Shown here in pieces: positions 8,001 through 14,593 of a DNA stretch of 32,528 bases. This DNA is from Actinobacteria bacterium OK074 (lineage in GTDB: Bacteria > Actinomycetota > Actinomycetes > Streptomycetales > Streptomycetaceae): NCBI GenBank assembly GCA_001298575.1, contig LJCV01000317.1, positions 1 through 32,528 of the forward strand. The letters are read 5' to 3'. A model generated the notes under the pieces. The model was given only the letters and a program-made list of their open reading frames with translations. It searched no databases and was not told the origin of the DNA. Position numbers and translations under genes: made by a program. Each line of letters begins with the position of its first letter. Position 1 is the first letter of the stretch.

Positions 8001-8708
8001 TCAGCCGCCCTGACCGGAGCTTCCGACCGGGCCGACCGTCACCGGGGAGCCGGAGCCGTCCGTGACGGGCAGCGTGGCGGCACCCGGCCAGGTGAGAGTG
8101 ACCGACTTGGTCTCGTTCGGCGGGGTCACCACCAGTCCGGTGATGCGGACACCGGAGCCGCCCGACTTGTTCAGCGGGTAGTTGATGGGAAAGTCGATCG
8201 ACTTCCCGTTCTTGAGGACGACCGAAGTGGCCTGCCGGCCGGTGCGCTTGGCGGACAGCGTCCCCGCGTTGGTCTTCAGGTCGACGCCCGCGTACCCGGA
8301 GATCGTGCAGTCGCTGCCGCTGCCGTTCGTCAGCTCGACCACGACGGTGCCGTCGGGGTCGCCGTCGATGGTGTTGTCCTTCGCCGTGATCTCCAGCCCG
8401 TCGGTGCGGCACATGCCGGCCTTGGCGTTCGCGTTGGAGCCGGTCCCGGCAGCCGCACCCGTCCCGCCGGAGCTCGTGCCACCGGAGCTCGTCGTGGAAC
8501 TCGTCCCGGTGGAGTCCTTCGCGCCGCTCTGGTCCGAGCTGCCCGCATCCGAGCCTCCTCCCGAGGACGACACGGTGGCGCCGGACGAGACGGTGGACGC
8601 GGACGACGAGTCGCTCTGCCCCGTGCCGGCGTCGTCGTTCTGGCAGGCCGTGAGCGACAGACCTGCGGCGACGGCCAGGGCGGCGAAGGTGAGCGGGCGA
8701 ACGCGCAT
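8001..8708 (-). CDS. DUF4232-domain lipoprotein
   Basis: A 235-residue exported lipoprotein of unknown function. The N-terminus is a type II signal, with basic MRVR, an Ala/Leu core and lipobox LTAC (C22 to be lipidated). Residues 25-100 are a Ser/Gly/Thr linker, usual for anchoring a domain across the Gram-positive wall. The C-terminal part (about 105-235) matches DUF4232: the cysteine pair in GMCRTDGLEI and SDCTISGYAGV probably forms a disulphide, and the beta-rich segments end in TLTWPG. The start at 8708 was chosen because GAGGA lies 7 bases upstream and the signal peptide begins there; a longer frame reaches 8864 without a signal. It is transcribed away from the XRE regulator at 9191. 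Confidence 0.88.
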   Translation of the reverse strand: MRVRPLTFAALAVAAGLSLTACQNDDAGTGQSDSSSASTVSSGATVSSSGGGSDAGSSDQSGAKDSTGTSSTTSSGGTSSGGTGAAAGTGSNANAKAGMCRTDGLEITAKDNTIDGDPDGTVVVELTNGSGSDCTISGYAGVDLKTNAGTLSAKRTGRQATSVVLKNGKSIDFPINYPLNKSGGSGVRITGLVVTPPNETKSVTLTWPGAATLPVTDGSGSPVTVGPVGSSGQGG

Positions 8709-9190
8709 CGTTTCATCCTCAGTATCGGTGGGTGGTGCCGACCGCTCGCGGTGGGTCGGTCGGTACGAGCGGGCGTTTCTGATCATCAAGAGCGGCCGGC
8801 CCGATGCGCCGTTCCATACAGCCACCGCACAAGACATGCCTGTTACACGCACAGCCCGGCACAACGCGCACCGCCACCGGGCACACCGCGCCGGACCGCG
8901 CCTCCGGCCAGATCAAATGGCGGGATGCGGCTCCGGGGCAGGACGTGGGCTCCTGGATCGTCGGCGCCCACAAGCTCGACGGCCTCGAACGCGTCGGACG
9001 GCTCTCGGCCTTGTTCACCAAGCGGCAGTCGGCCGTCCGGCGTGCCGGGCGACGGGGCCGACGCCGGAACGCTCCCGTTACGCGCGCGTCGCGTGCCAGC
9101 CCGCGGCGTGCCGGGGAACCGCGTTCCGGGGTATGACAGGGCCTCCCACACGCCTACCGGCCGGTCATCGGCGACCGCACACTCAAGAAC
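8709..9190. other. Intergenic region with a coding-like frame and a regulatory element
   Basis: 480 bp between the divergent lipoprotein and XRE genes. Near its right end is the shared regulatory element at 9107-9150. A plus-strand frame at about 8804-9136 has coding-like third positions in its middle (SWIVGAHKLDGLERVGRL) but no clear Shine-Dalgarno and no family I recognise. It may be a gene remnant or chance. Confidence 0.35.
9107..9150 (+). promoter_or_regulatory. Shared regulatory element, copy 1 (upstream of XRE regulator 1)
   Basis: The core at 9123-9143 reads GTTCCGGGG followed by TATGACAGGGCC. CGTGCC lies 10 bases before the core, and the core ends 47 bases before the ATG at 9191. 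It matches copy 2 at 20 of 21 core positions in the same orientation and at nearly the same distance from its start codon. TATGAC could act as a -10 box with CGTGCC about 19 bases upstream, so the element may be a promoter overlapped by an operator. Recurrence is seen in the sequence; function is inferred. Confidence 0.6.
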
Positions 9191-10105
9191 ATGACACGCG
9201 CGCAGCCCATGAGCGGGGGCACCGAGCTGGGGCGTTTCCTGTACGCCCGCCGGGCCGGGATCTCCCCCGCCCAGGCCGGTCTCACGGTCGCCTCCGGGCC
9301 GCGCCGCACGCCCGGGCTGCGCCGTGCGGAACTCGCCGCCCTGGCCGGGATCAGCAGCGACTACTACACCCGACTCGAACGCGGCAGCGAAACCCGGCCC
9401 AGCCCGTCCGTCGTGGACGCCCTGGCCCGCGCCCTGCGTCTGGAGGCGGGCGAACACGAACACCTGCGCGGCCTGGCCGCCCTTGCCGCCCGTACCGTGC
9501 CGGAGGCTCCGGCGGCGCCCAGCAGGACCGTATGGCCGGGCGTGAAGCTGTTGCTGGAGAGCCTGCGGCCCCACCCCGCACACGTGGTCAGCCGCACGGG
9601 CGACCTGCTCGCGGCCAACCCCGGCGGACTGAGACTGCTCGCCGGGATCGAGGAGTGGCCGGTCAGGCAGCGCAACATCCCCCGGTACGTCTTCCTCCAC
9701 CCGACCGCGCGCACCCTCTTCCACGACTGGGCCGGTCAGGTCCGCGGCTGTGTCGCCCGCCTGCGCGCGCTGGCCGGCACCGATCCGGACGCCCCCGACC
9801 TGACCCGGCTCGTCGGTGAACTCCTGCTGAAGAGCCCGGAGTTCGCCAAGCTGTGGGAGCGCCACAACACCAAGGGCCACGCCCACGGGCGCAAGACCTT
9901 CCACCACCCCGAGATCGGCGACCTCACCCTCGGCCACCAGAGCATGGCCCTGGAGGGCACCCCCGGCCACCGTCTCATCACGTACACCGCCCAGCCGGGC
10001 ACGGCCGACTACGACGCCCTCGTCCTGCTGGACCTGCTCGGCACCCGGTCCGCACCGCGCGAACCGTCCTCGTTGGAGGACGAAACCACATCGTCCTCGC
10101 CGTGA
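9191..10105 (+). CDS. XRE-family regulator with MmyB-like C-terminal domain (1)
   Basis: A 304-residue regulator. The N-terminal helix-turn-helix spans about residues 12-92, with the typical RRTPGLRRAELAALAGIS-DYYTRLERG reading in which recognition helix and ERG turn are clear. The C-terminal part (about 115-280) matches the MmyB-like ligand-binding domain, with SLRPHPAHVVSR, NIPRYVFLHP and CVARLRALAGTDPDAPDL. Family knowledge: such regulators often control themselves and adjacent oxidoreductase genes and may sense a fatty-acid-like ligand. It carries the shared element 47 bp upstream. It converges on a close paralogue at 10135-11052, with a palindrome between the two stops. No oxidoreductase is divergent from it here; its neighbour is a lipoprotein. 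Confidence 0.9.
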   Translation: MTRAQPMSGGTELGRFLYARRAGISPAQAGLTVASGPRRTPGLRRAELAALAGISSDYYTRLERGSETRPSPSVVDALARALRLEAGEHEHLRGLAALAARTVPEAPAAPSRTVWPGVKLLLESLRPHPAHVVSRTGDLLAANPGGLRLLAGIEEWPVRQRNIPRYVFLHPTARTLFHDWAGQVRGCVARLRALAGTDPDAPDLTRLVGELLLKSPEFAKLWERHNTKGHAHGRKTFHHPEIGDLTLGHQSMALEGTPGHRLITYTAQPGTADYDALVLLDLLGTRSAPREPSSLEDETTSSSP

Positions 10106-10112
10106 ACCCGGC

Positions 10113-10128
10113 CCCGCCCGCGGGCGGG
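10113..10128. terminator. Perfect 16-bp palindrome between convergent regulators
   Basis: CCCGCCCG is followed directly by its exact reverse complement CGGGCGGG, inside the 29-bp gap between the stops of the two convergent XRE genes. With no T run on either side it would be an actinomycete-style, U-tract-free bidirectional terminator. A protein-binding role is possible but less likely at this place. Confidence 0.6.
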
Positions 10129-10134
10129 AAGCGG

Positions 10135-11052
10135 TCAGGACCGGGGGCGCCCTTCCTGTCCGGCCTGCGCGGCGGGGTGCCCGGCCGGCTGCGGCGCGGT
10201 CAGGTCGAGCAGGAGCATGGCGTCGTGGTCCGGGGACCCCGGCTCGGCGGTGTAGACGCCGAGGCGTTGGCTCGGGGTGTCCTCGACGCACATGCTCTGG
10301 CCGCTGAGGGTGAAGACACCGGCCCGGGGGTGGTGGAAGGTCTTCGGGGCCTTCTTGCGGCCGACGACGTCGTAGCGCTCCCACAGTTTGGCGAACTCCG
10401 GGCTTTTGAGCAGGAGTTCGCCCACGAGGCTGGTCAGGTCGGGGGCGTCCGGGTCGATGCCGGCCTGGGCGCGGAGCCGGGCGACACAGCCGCGGACCTG
10501 GTACTCCCAGTCGTCCTGGAAGAGGGCGCGTGCGGTGGGGTGGAGGAAGAGGTAGCGGGCCAGGTTGCGCTGTGCCGCGGGCCAGTCGTCCAGTCCCGCG
10601 TACAGGGCGAGGCCGCCGGGGTTCCAGGCGAGCAGCTCCATGCTGCGGCTGATGACGTACGCGGGGTTGGGCCGCAGCGTCTCCAGGATCAGCTTGAGGT
10701 GCGGGCTCACGGTCCGGCCGGGCGGCGGCAACCCGGGGACGTAGCGGGCGGCCCGGGCGGCGAGTTCGCGCAGGTGCTGGTGTTCGGCGTCGTCGAGACG
10801 CAGGGCGCGGGCCAGCGCGTCGAGCACGGCGGGGCTGGGGCGGGTCTCCTTGCCGCGCTCCAGCCGGACGTAGTAGTCGATGCTCATCCCGGCGAGCGTG
10901 GCCAGCTCCTCGCGGCGCAGGCCCGGGGTACGGCGCAGGCCGGTGCCCACGGTGAGACCGACCTGGGCGGGGCTGGTCTGCGTGCGGCGCGCGTGCAGGA
11001 ACCTGCCCAGCTCCATCTCGCCGCTCCTGCTGGTGCTCTGCTCGGATGCCAT
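10135..11052 (-). CDS. XRE-family regulator with MmyB-like C-terminal domain (2)
   Basis: A 305-residue paralogue of the regulator at 9191. The HTH has RRTPGLRREELATLAGMS-DYYVRLERG and the ligand domain LRPNPAYVISR, LARYLFLHPTA and CVARLRAQAGIDPDAPDL. The two proteins share long identical blocks in both domains, including the segment around LLLKSPEFAKLWER. Start ATG 11052 was chosen where the family begins; the Shine-Dalgarno is weak, and a longer frame reaches 11136 through the regulatory element. It is divergent from an MFS exporter, and copy 2 of the shared element lies between the two, so control of the exporter as well as itself is plausible. This is inferred from position. Confidence 0.9.
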   Translation of the reverse strand: MASEQSTSRSGEMELGRFLHARRTQTSPAQVGLTVGTGLRRTPGLRREELATLAGMSIDYYVRLERGKETRPSPAVLDALARALRLDDAEHQHLRELAARAARYVPGLPPPGRTVSPHLKLILETLRPNPAYVISRSMELLAWNPGGLALYAGLDDWPAAQRNLARYLFLHPTARALFQDDWEYQVRGCVARLRAQAGIDPDAPDLTSLVGELLLKSPEFAKLWERYDVVGRKKAPKTFHHPRAGVFTLSGQSMCVEDTPSQRLGVYTAEPGSPDHDAMLLLDLTAPQPAGHPAAQAGQEGRPRS

Positions 11053-11094
11053 GCCGCCAGTGTCACACCGCGCTGACCTGCGTCGCAGCCATGT

Positions 11095-11135
11095 GAGGGG
11101 CCCTGTCATACCCCCGAACACCGCTCCCTGGCACA
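11095..11135 (-). promoter_or_regulatory. Shared regulatory element, copy 2 (between XRE regulator 2 and MFS exporter)
   Basis: On the minus strand the core (11119 down to 11099) reads GTTCGGGGG then TATGACAGGGCC, 20 of 21 identical to copy 1. TGTGCC lies upstream at 11135-11130, like CGTGCC in copy 1. The core ends 46 bases before the regulator's ATG, against 47 for copy 1. It also lies about 100 bp upstream of the MFS start on the other strand. Confidence 0.6.
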
Positions 11136-11217
11136 TTCCGGCCTGCCACCGCGCCCGAGAGGGAGCGAGGCTCGGTCCATGTCAGCACTTCGACCTTCCA
11201 GCACAGGAGAACGTCCC

Positions 11218-12621
11218 GTGTCCGTCTCCGCCTCACCCGCCCCGCTGGACACCGGCAGGGCCGGACCGTCGCGGCGACGCCGCTCAAGTGGACGTATGGC
11301 GCTGGCGGCCGTCCTGCTCGGCTTCTTCACGATCATGGTCGACGCGATGATCGTGAACGTCGCGCTGCCGTCGATCGGCCGCGGCTTCGGCAGCGGGATG
11401 ACCGGGCTGCAGTGGGTGGTCGACGGGTACGCCCTCGCCTTCGCCGCGTTCCTGCTGTCCGCCGGTGCGATCAGCGACCGCGTCGGTGCCCGGCAGGCGT
11501 TCGCGGTGGGCCTGAGCCTGTTCGTGCTGGCTTCCGCGCTGTGCGGAGCGGCACCGGGCCTGGGCGTCCTGGTGGCGGCGCGGCTGGTGCAGGGAGTCGG
11601 GGCCGCCATGGTCGTTCCCGCCTCCCTCGCGCTGCTGCGGGAGACCTTTCCCGACCCGGCGGAGCGGGCGAGGGCGATCTCCCTGTGGGGCGTGAGCGGC
11701 TCGGTCGGCGCGGCTGCCGGGCCCGTGGCCGGAGGTCTCCTCACGGTGGTCGACTGGCGGATGATCTTCTTCGTCAACCTGCCCGTCGGCGCGGTGGCGC
11801 TGCTGTTCCTCGGCCGCGCCCCGTCCTCGCCGCGGCAGGACGCGCCCTTCGACTGGGCGGGCCAGGTCGCCGCCGTCGCCGCCATGGGTGCGCTGACCTA
11901 CGCGGTCATCGAGGCCGGGGCGGACGGGTTCGGCACCCCGCAGGTCCTGGTCGCGTTCGCCGTGGCGGTCGTGGCGGCCGTCGCCTACCTGGTCGCGCAG
12001 GCCCGTGGCCGGCATCCGATGACACCGCTGCCGCTGTTGCGCTCCCGCACGATGTCGCTCTCCGCCGCCGTCGGATTCGCGCTGAACGTCGGCTTCTACG
12101 GGATGATCTTCCTGCTGGGGCTGTACCTCCAGCAGGTGCACGGCATGAGCGCGCTGGCCACCGGCGTGGGATTCCTGCCGATGACCGTGCTCACCTCCTT
12201 CATGGGCCCGGTCGCCGCCGGTTTGGCGACACGGTTCGGGGCACGCATACCGGTGATCATCGGTCAGTGCCTCATGGCCGTGGGGCTGCTCGCGATGGTG
12301 ACGGTGCCCGTCGGCGCGCCGGTGTGGCTGTCCGTGGTGCTGATGGTGCCCGTCGGCGCGGGCGGCGCGATGGCCGTGACCGCGCTGGTGGCGCTGTTGC
12401 TGGAGAACGTGCCCGCCGAGCGGGCAGGAGTCGCCGGCGGTGTACTGAACGCGGCCCGTCAACTCGGCGGTGCCCTGGCCGTCGCCGTCTTCGGCGCGCT
12501 GGTCGCCGACCGCGCCCGGTTCGTCTCCGGCCTGCACACCAGTCTCCTGATCGCCGCGGCGGTGGTGGCGGTCAGCGTCACGGCCACGGTGTTCCTCCGG
12601 CCCGCCCGGCGCACGGCGTGA
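11218..12621 (+). CDS. MFS multidrug exporter, DHA2 (14-TMS) type
   Basis: A 467-residue inner-membrane proton antiporter. Long hydrophobic segments fit 14 helices. The first helix carries the DHA2-type MVDAMIVNVALPSIG, followed by LQWVVDGYALAFA, motif A between helices 2 and 3 (GAISDRVGARQAF) and motif C-like GPVAGGLL. Proteins of this family export hydrophobic drugs or antibiotics. GTG 11218 was chosen as start because AGGAG sits 8 bases upstream; ATG 11179 with GAGG upstream is an in-frame alternative adding 13 residues. It is divergent from XRE regulator 2 and followed by an aldo/keto reductase 108 bp downstream on the same strand, possibly one transcript. Confidence 0.9.
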   Translation: MSVSASPAPLDTGRAGPSRRRRSSGRMALAAVLLGFFTIMVDAMIVNVALPSIGRGFGSGMTGLQWVVDGYALAFAAFLLSAGAISDRVGARQAFAVGLSLFVLASALCGAAPGLGVLVAARLVQGVGAAMVVPASLALLRETFPDPAERARAISLWGVSGSVGAAAGPVAGGLLTVVDWRMIFFVNLPVGAVALLFLGRAPSSPRQDAPFDWAGQVAAVAAMGALTYAVIEAGADGFGTPQVLVAFAVAVVAAVAYLVAQARGRHPMTPLPLLRSRTMSLSAAVGFALNVGFYGMIFLLGLYLQQVHGMSALATGVGFLPMTVLTSFMGPVAAGLATRFGARIPVIIGQCLMAVGLLAMVTVPVGAPVWLSVVLMVPVGAGGAMAVTALVALLLENVPAERAGVAGGVLNAARQLGGALAVAVFGALVADRARFVSGLHTSLLIAAAVVAVSVTATVFLRPARRTA

Positions 12622-12729
12622 AGGGAAACACCGTGAACCGCGCCACCTCGCCCAGGACTTAGGCCGCACGCCGCCCGGCCACCTGTCCCACCCCCGCACC
12701 ACCCCGCTTCACGACACAAGGAACCTCCC

Positions 12730-13578
12730 ATGCAGACCGTCACCCTCAACAACGGCGTCACGATGCCGATCCTCGGCTTCGGCGTCTTCCAGATCGCGCC
12801 CGAGCAGACCGAACAGGCCGTCACCGACGCGCTCGCCGCCGGTTACCGCTCCCTCGACACCGCGGCCGCCTACGGCAACGAGGAGGCCGTCGGCCGCGCC
12901 ATCAGGAACAGCGGTATCCCGCGCGAGGACCTGTTCGTCACCACCAAGCTGTGGGTGCAGGACACCGGGGAGGAGAACACCAAGCGCGCCTTCGAGACCT
13001 CGCTGGCCAAGCTCGGCCTGGACCACCTCGACCTGTACCTGATCCACCAGCCCTACGGCGACGTCCACGGTTCCTGGCGGGCCATGGAAAACCTGAACCG
13101 CGAAGGCCGGGCCAGGGCGATCGGCGTCTCCAACTTCCACTCCGACCGGCTCGTCGACCTCGTCGACCGCAACGAGATCACCCCCGCGGTCAACCAGATC
13201 GAGACCCACCCCTTCCACCAGCGCGCCGCCGACCAGGCGCTCATGCGCGAGCGTGGCGTGCAGATCGAGTCGTGGGGCGGCTTCGCCGAGGGCAAGAACA
13301 ACCTCTTCACGCACCCGGTGCTCAGCGGCATCGCCGAGCGGCACGGCAGGTCCGTCGCGCAGGTCGTGCTGCGCTGGCTGGTGCAGCGCGAGGTCGTCGC
13401 CATCCCGAAGTCGGTCCGCGCCGACCGGATGAAGGAGAACCTCGACGTCTTCGACTTCGAGCTGACGGAGGACCAGATGGCGGCGATCACCACCCTGGAC
13501 ACCGGAGCCTCGCTGTTCTTCGACCACCGCGACCCGGCCTCGGTCAGCCGCATCGGCAACCTCCGCGTCCACGACTGA
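12730..13578 (+). CDS. Aldo/keto reductase (2,5-diketogluconate-reductase-like)
   Basis: A 282-residue NADPH-dependent (alpha/beta)8-barrel reductase of normal family length. The catalytic tetrad is intact: D43 and Y48 in SLDTAAAYGNE, K73 in FVTTKLW and H106 in LYLIHQPYG. The cofactor 2'-phosphate segment reads AIPKSVRADRMKENL. These enzymes reduce aldehydes and ketones, and the natural substrate here is unknown. Start ATG 12730 has AAGG 8 bases upstream. It follows the MFS exporter in the same direction, so both may belong to the response controlled by the divergent XRE regulator. This is inference. Confidence 0.93.
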   Translation: MQTVTLNNGVTMPILGFGVFQIAPEQTEQAVTDALAAGYRSLDTAAAYGNEEAVGRAIRNSGIPREDLFVTTKLWVQDTGEENTKRAFETSLAKLGLDHLDLYLIHQPYGDVHGSWRAMENLNREGRARAIGVSNFHSDRLVDLVDRNEITPAVNQIETHPFHQRAADQALMRERGVQIESWGGFAEGKNNLFTHPVLSGIAERHGRSVAQVVLRWLVQREVVAIPKSVRADRMKENLDVFDFELTEDQMAAITTLDTGASLFFDHRDPASVSRIGNLRVHD

Positions 13579-13616
13579 CGCGGAGCGGCGCGACGGCGCC
13601 TCGCGCAACGTCCGGA

Positions 13617-13654
13617 CGTGGGTGCCCCGGACCGTACGGACCGGTGCGCCCACG
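13617..13654. terminator. Long imperfect inverted repeat, likely bidirectional terminator
   Basis: A 38-bp self-complementary stretch, with arms beginning CGTGGGTGC and ending GCGCCCACG and centred on CCGTACGG, with only a few mismatches. It lies between the stop of the aldo/keto reductase (13578) and the stop of the convergent permease remnant (13667). Its position and strength fit a terminator for both strands. Confidence 0.65.
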
Positions 13655-13666
13655 CCCGCCCTTCGC

Positions 13667-13762
13667 TCACCCCTTGATGGCCCCGGTGAGCATGCCCTTG
13701 GCGAAGTGCTTCTGGAGGAAGGGATAGGACAGGGTGACGGGGAGCAGGGTGAGCACTACGAC
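13667..13762 (-). pseudogene. Sugar ABC transporter permease, C-terminal remnant
   Basis: The last 31 codons of a carbohydrate ABC permease (MalG-like). The segment LSYPFLQKHFAKGMLTGAIKG has the classic permease end, Pro-Phe-x-Gln-x-x-Phe then Lys-Gly and Gly-Ala-x-Lys-Gly-stop. Nothing of the preceding roughly 250 residues is present. It is joined to an unrelated fragment upstream, so an internal deletion has removed the bulk of the transporter. Confidence 0.75.
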
Positions 13763-13884
13763 CGCCAGCCGACCCAGAGCCGGTCGACGGAGGTGATCTC
13801 GTCGGCGTCGATGCCCTTGGCCTCGAAGACGTCGCCGCGGTAGGAGAACTGGCCCGGCAGGACGAAGCCGCTGGAGAAGCTGCT
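13756..13884 (-). pseudogene. Unidentified coding fragment inside the collapsed ABC locus
   Basis: A stretch with coding-like third positions in a frame different from both neighbours, reading about 42 residues around FVLPGQFSYRGDVFEAKG and IDADEITSVDRLW and ending at a TAG (13758-13756). I do not recognise the family. It sits between the binding-protein and permease remnants, so it could be part of either of them or of a third deleted gene. Confidence 0.4.
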
Positions 13885-14171
13885 GCACCCAGTCCGGGAG
13901 TCCGCTCGCGGCGGTGGGCGTGGTGACGGTGGTGTTGTACGTGTTGCCGTTGGCCAGCTTCATCGTCATCGTCGCGCCCAGGGCCTTGTCCATCACCCGG
14001 TAGTACGCGTTACCGGGGGACGGGATCGCGCCGTGCTGGGGATGTGGGCCGGCACCGCGGCGGCGATCCCCTTCCTGGAGTTGGTGCCGCCGCGGCTCCC
14101 GCCTCCGCCGCCGTCCCGGCCATGGCGATGGCGCCGCTGACGAAGGACCGTCGTTTCGGCTCATGGGTCAT
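13885..14171 (-). pseudogene. Extracellular sugar-binding protein of an ABC transporter, truncated and frameshifted
   Basis: The start ATG at 14171 has GAGGAGG nine bases upstream and opens MTHEPKRRSFVSGAIAMAG, a twin-arginine export signal as in many Streptomyces sugar-binding lipoproteins. The frame is lost after about 30 codons. Homology resumes in other frames, first VPAHIPSTA, then NAYYRVMDKALG, GNTYNTTV and SGLPDWVQ, which match the start of the mature solute-binding domain. The remaining roughly 400 residues are missing. Intact signals at the start and loss of the body indicate a recently collapsed gene rather than a chance frame. Confidence 0.7.
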
Positions 14172-14192
14172 GGTGGGTCGCCTCCTCTCGTC

Positions 14193-14202
14193 GAAGCGCT
14201 TC
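14193..14202. promoter_or_regulatory. LacI-type operator palindrome, copy 1
   Basis: A perfect palindrome, GAAGCGCTTC, with shared flank (C before, AACA after). A central AGCGCT is typical of LacI-family sugar repressor sites such as that of CebR in Streptomyces. It lies between the Shine-Dalgarno of the binding-protein remnant and its upstream region, a good position for repression. Confidence 0.6.
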
Positions 14203-14226
14203 AACATTTGCAGCGATCTTGGAGGC

Positions 14227-14240
14227 GGGTAACGTTACCC
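14227..14240. promoter_or_regulatory. Perfect 14-bp palindrome GGGTAACGTTACCC
   Basis: Exactly self-complementary over 14 bases and centred on CG, as in LacI/GalR-family operators. It lies 25 bp from operator copy 1 in the same divergent promoter region. It differs in sequence from the two GAAGCGCTTC sites, so it could bind a second regulator. Confidence 0.6.
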
Positions 14241-14335
14241 ACAAGAGGTCGGGAAGTCGGATCGTGATCTCAAGCCGCCTTGAGTAGGCGAACTTGCTGC
14301 TCTATTGACATGTCGTGAGGTCGCGTGCGAATTTC

Positions 14336-14345
14336 GAAGCGCTTC
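14336..14345. promoter_or_regulatory. LacI-type operator palindrome, copy 2
   Basis: A second GAAGCGCTTC, again followed by AACA, 143 bp from copy 1 and about 250 bp before the GH43 start. Two same-face-spaced sites around a divergent promoter fit repression by looping or independent control of both directions. Confidence 0.6.
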
Positions 14346-14593
14346 AACACTTCAGGGCGGTGCGGCCGGTCCTTGCGCCGCCCCACCCGGTCTCCACCGG
14401 CCGTCGCCGCCTGCCGCCTGCCCGAGGGGTTCCGCTGTGCGTACCGCTTCCGGCGTGCACGACCCGCACGTGGCGTCCGTCGGCGAACCCCGGCCGACAG
14501 CCCTCGGCCCCACGACGCGACCGCCGGATCCCCTGCCCCGCGCGGCGGGTTCCCCGCGGCGCACTCCCCCCGACCGCACTCCCCAGGACGGCC

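Larger units (their letters stand above)
14172..14593. other. Regulatory region between binding-protein remnant and GH43 gene
   Basis: 420 bp upstream of two divergent genes. It holds two copies of the palindrome GAAGCGCTTC (14193-14202 and 14336-14345) and one GGGTAACGTTACCC (14227-14240), listed separately. An open frame runs from 14315 into the GH43 gene, but its translation before 14594 is Pro/Arg-rich and unlike the family, so it is treated as leader. Confidence 0.5.

Noticed and set aside
14315..14593. An N-terminal extension of the GH43 enzyme by 93 codons.
   Set aside because: The extension is Arg/Pro-rich, contains an operator palindrome and has no signal peptide; AGGA before ATG 14594 and the family start at NPVIPGFSPDPS decide the start.
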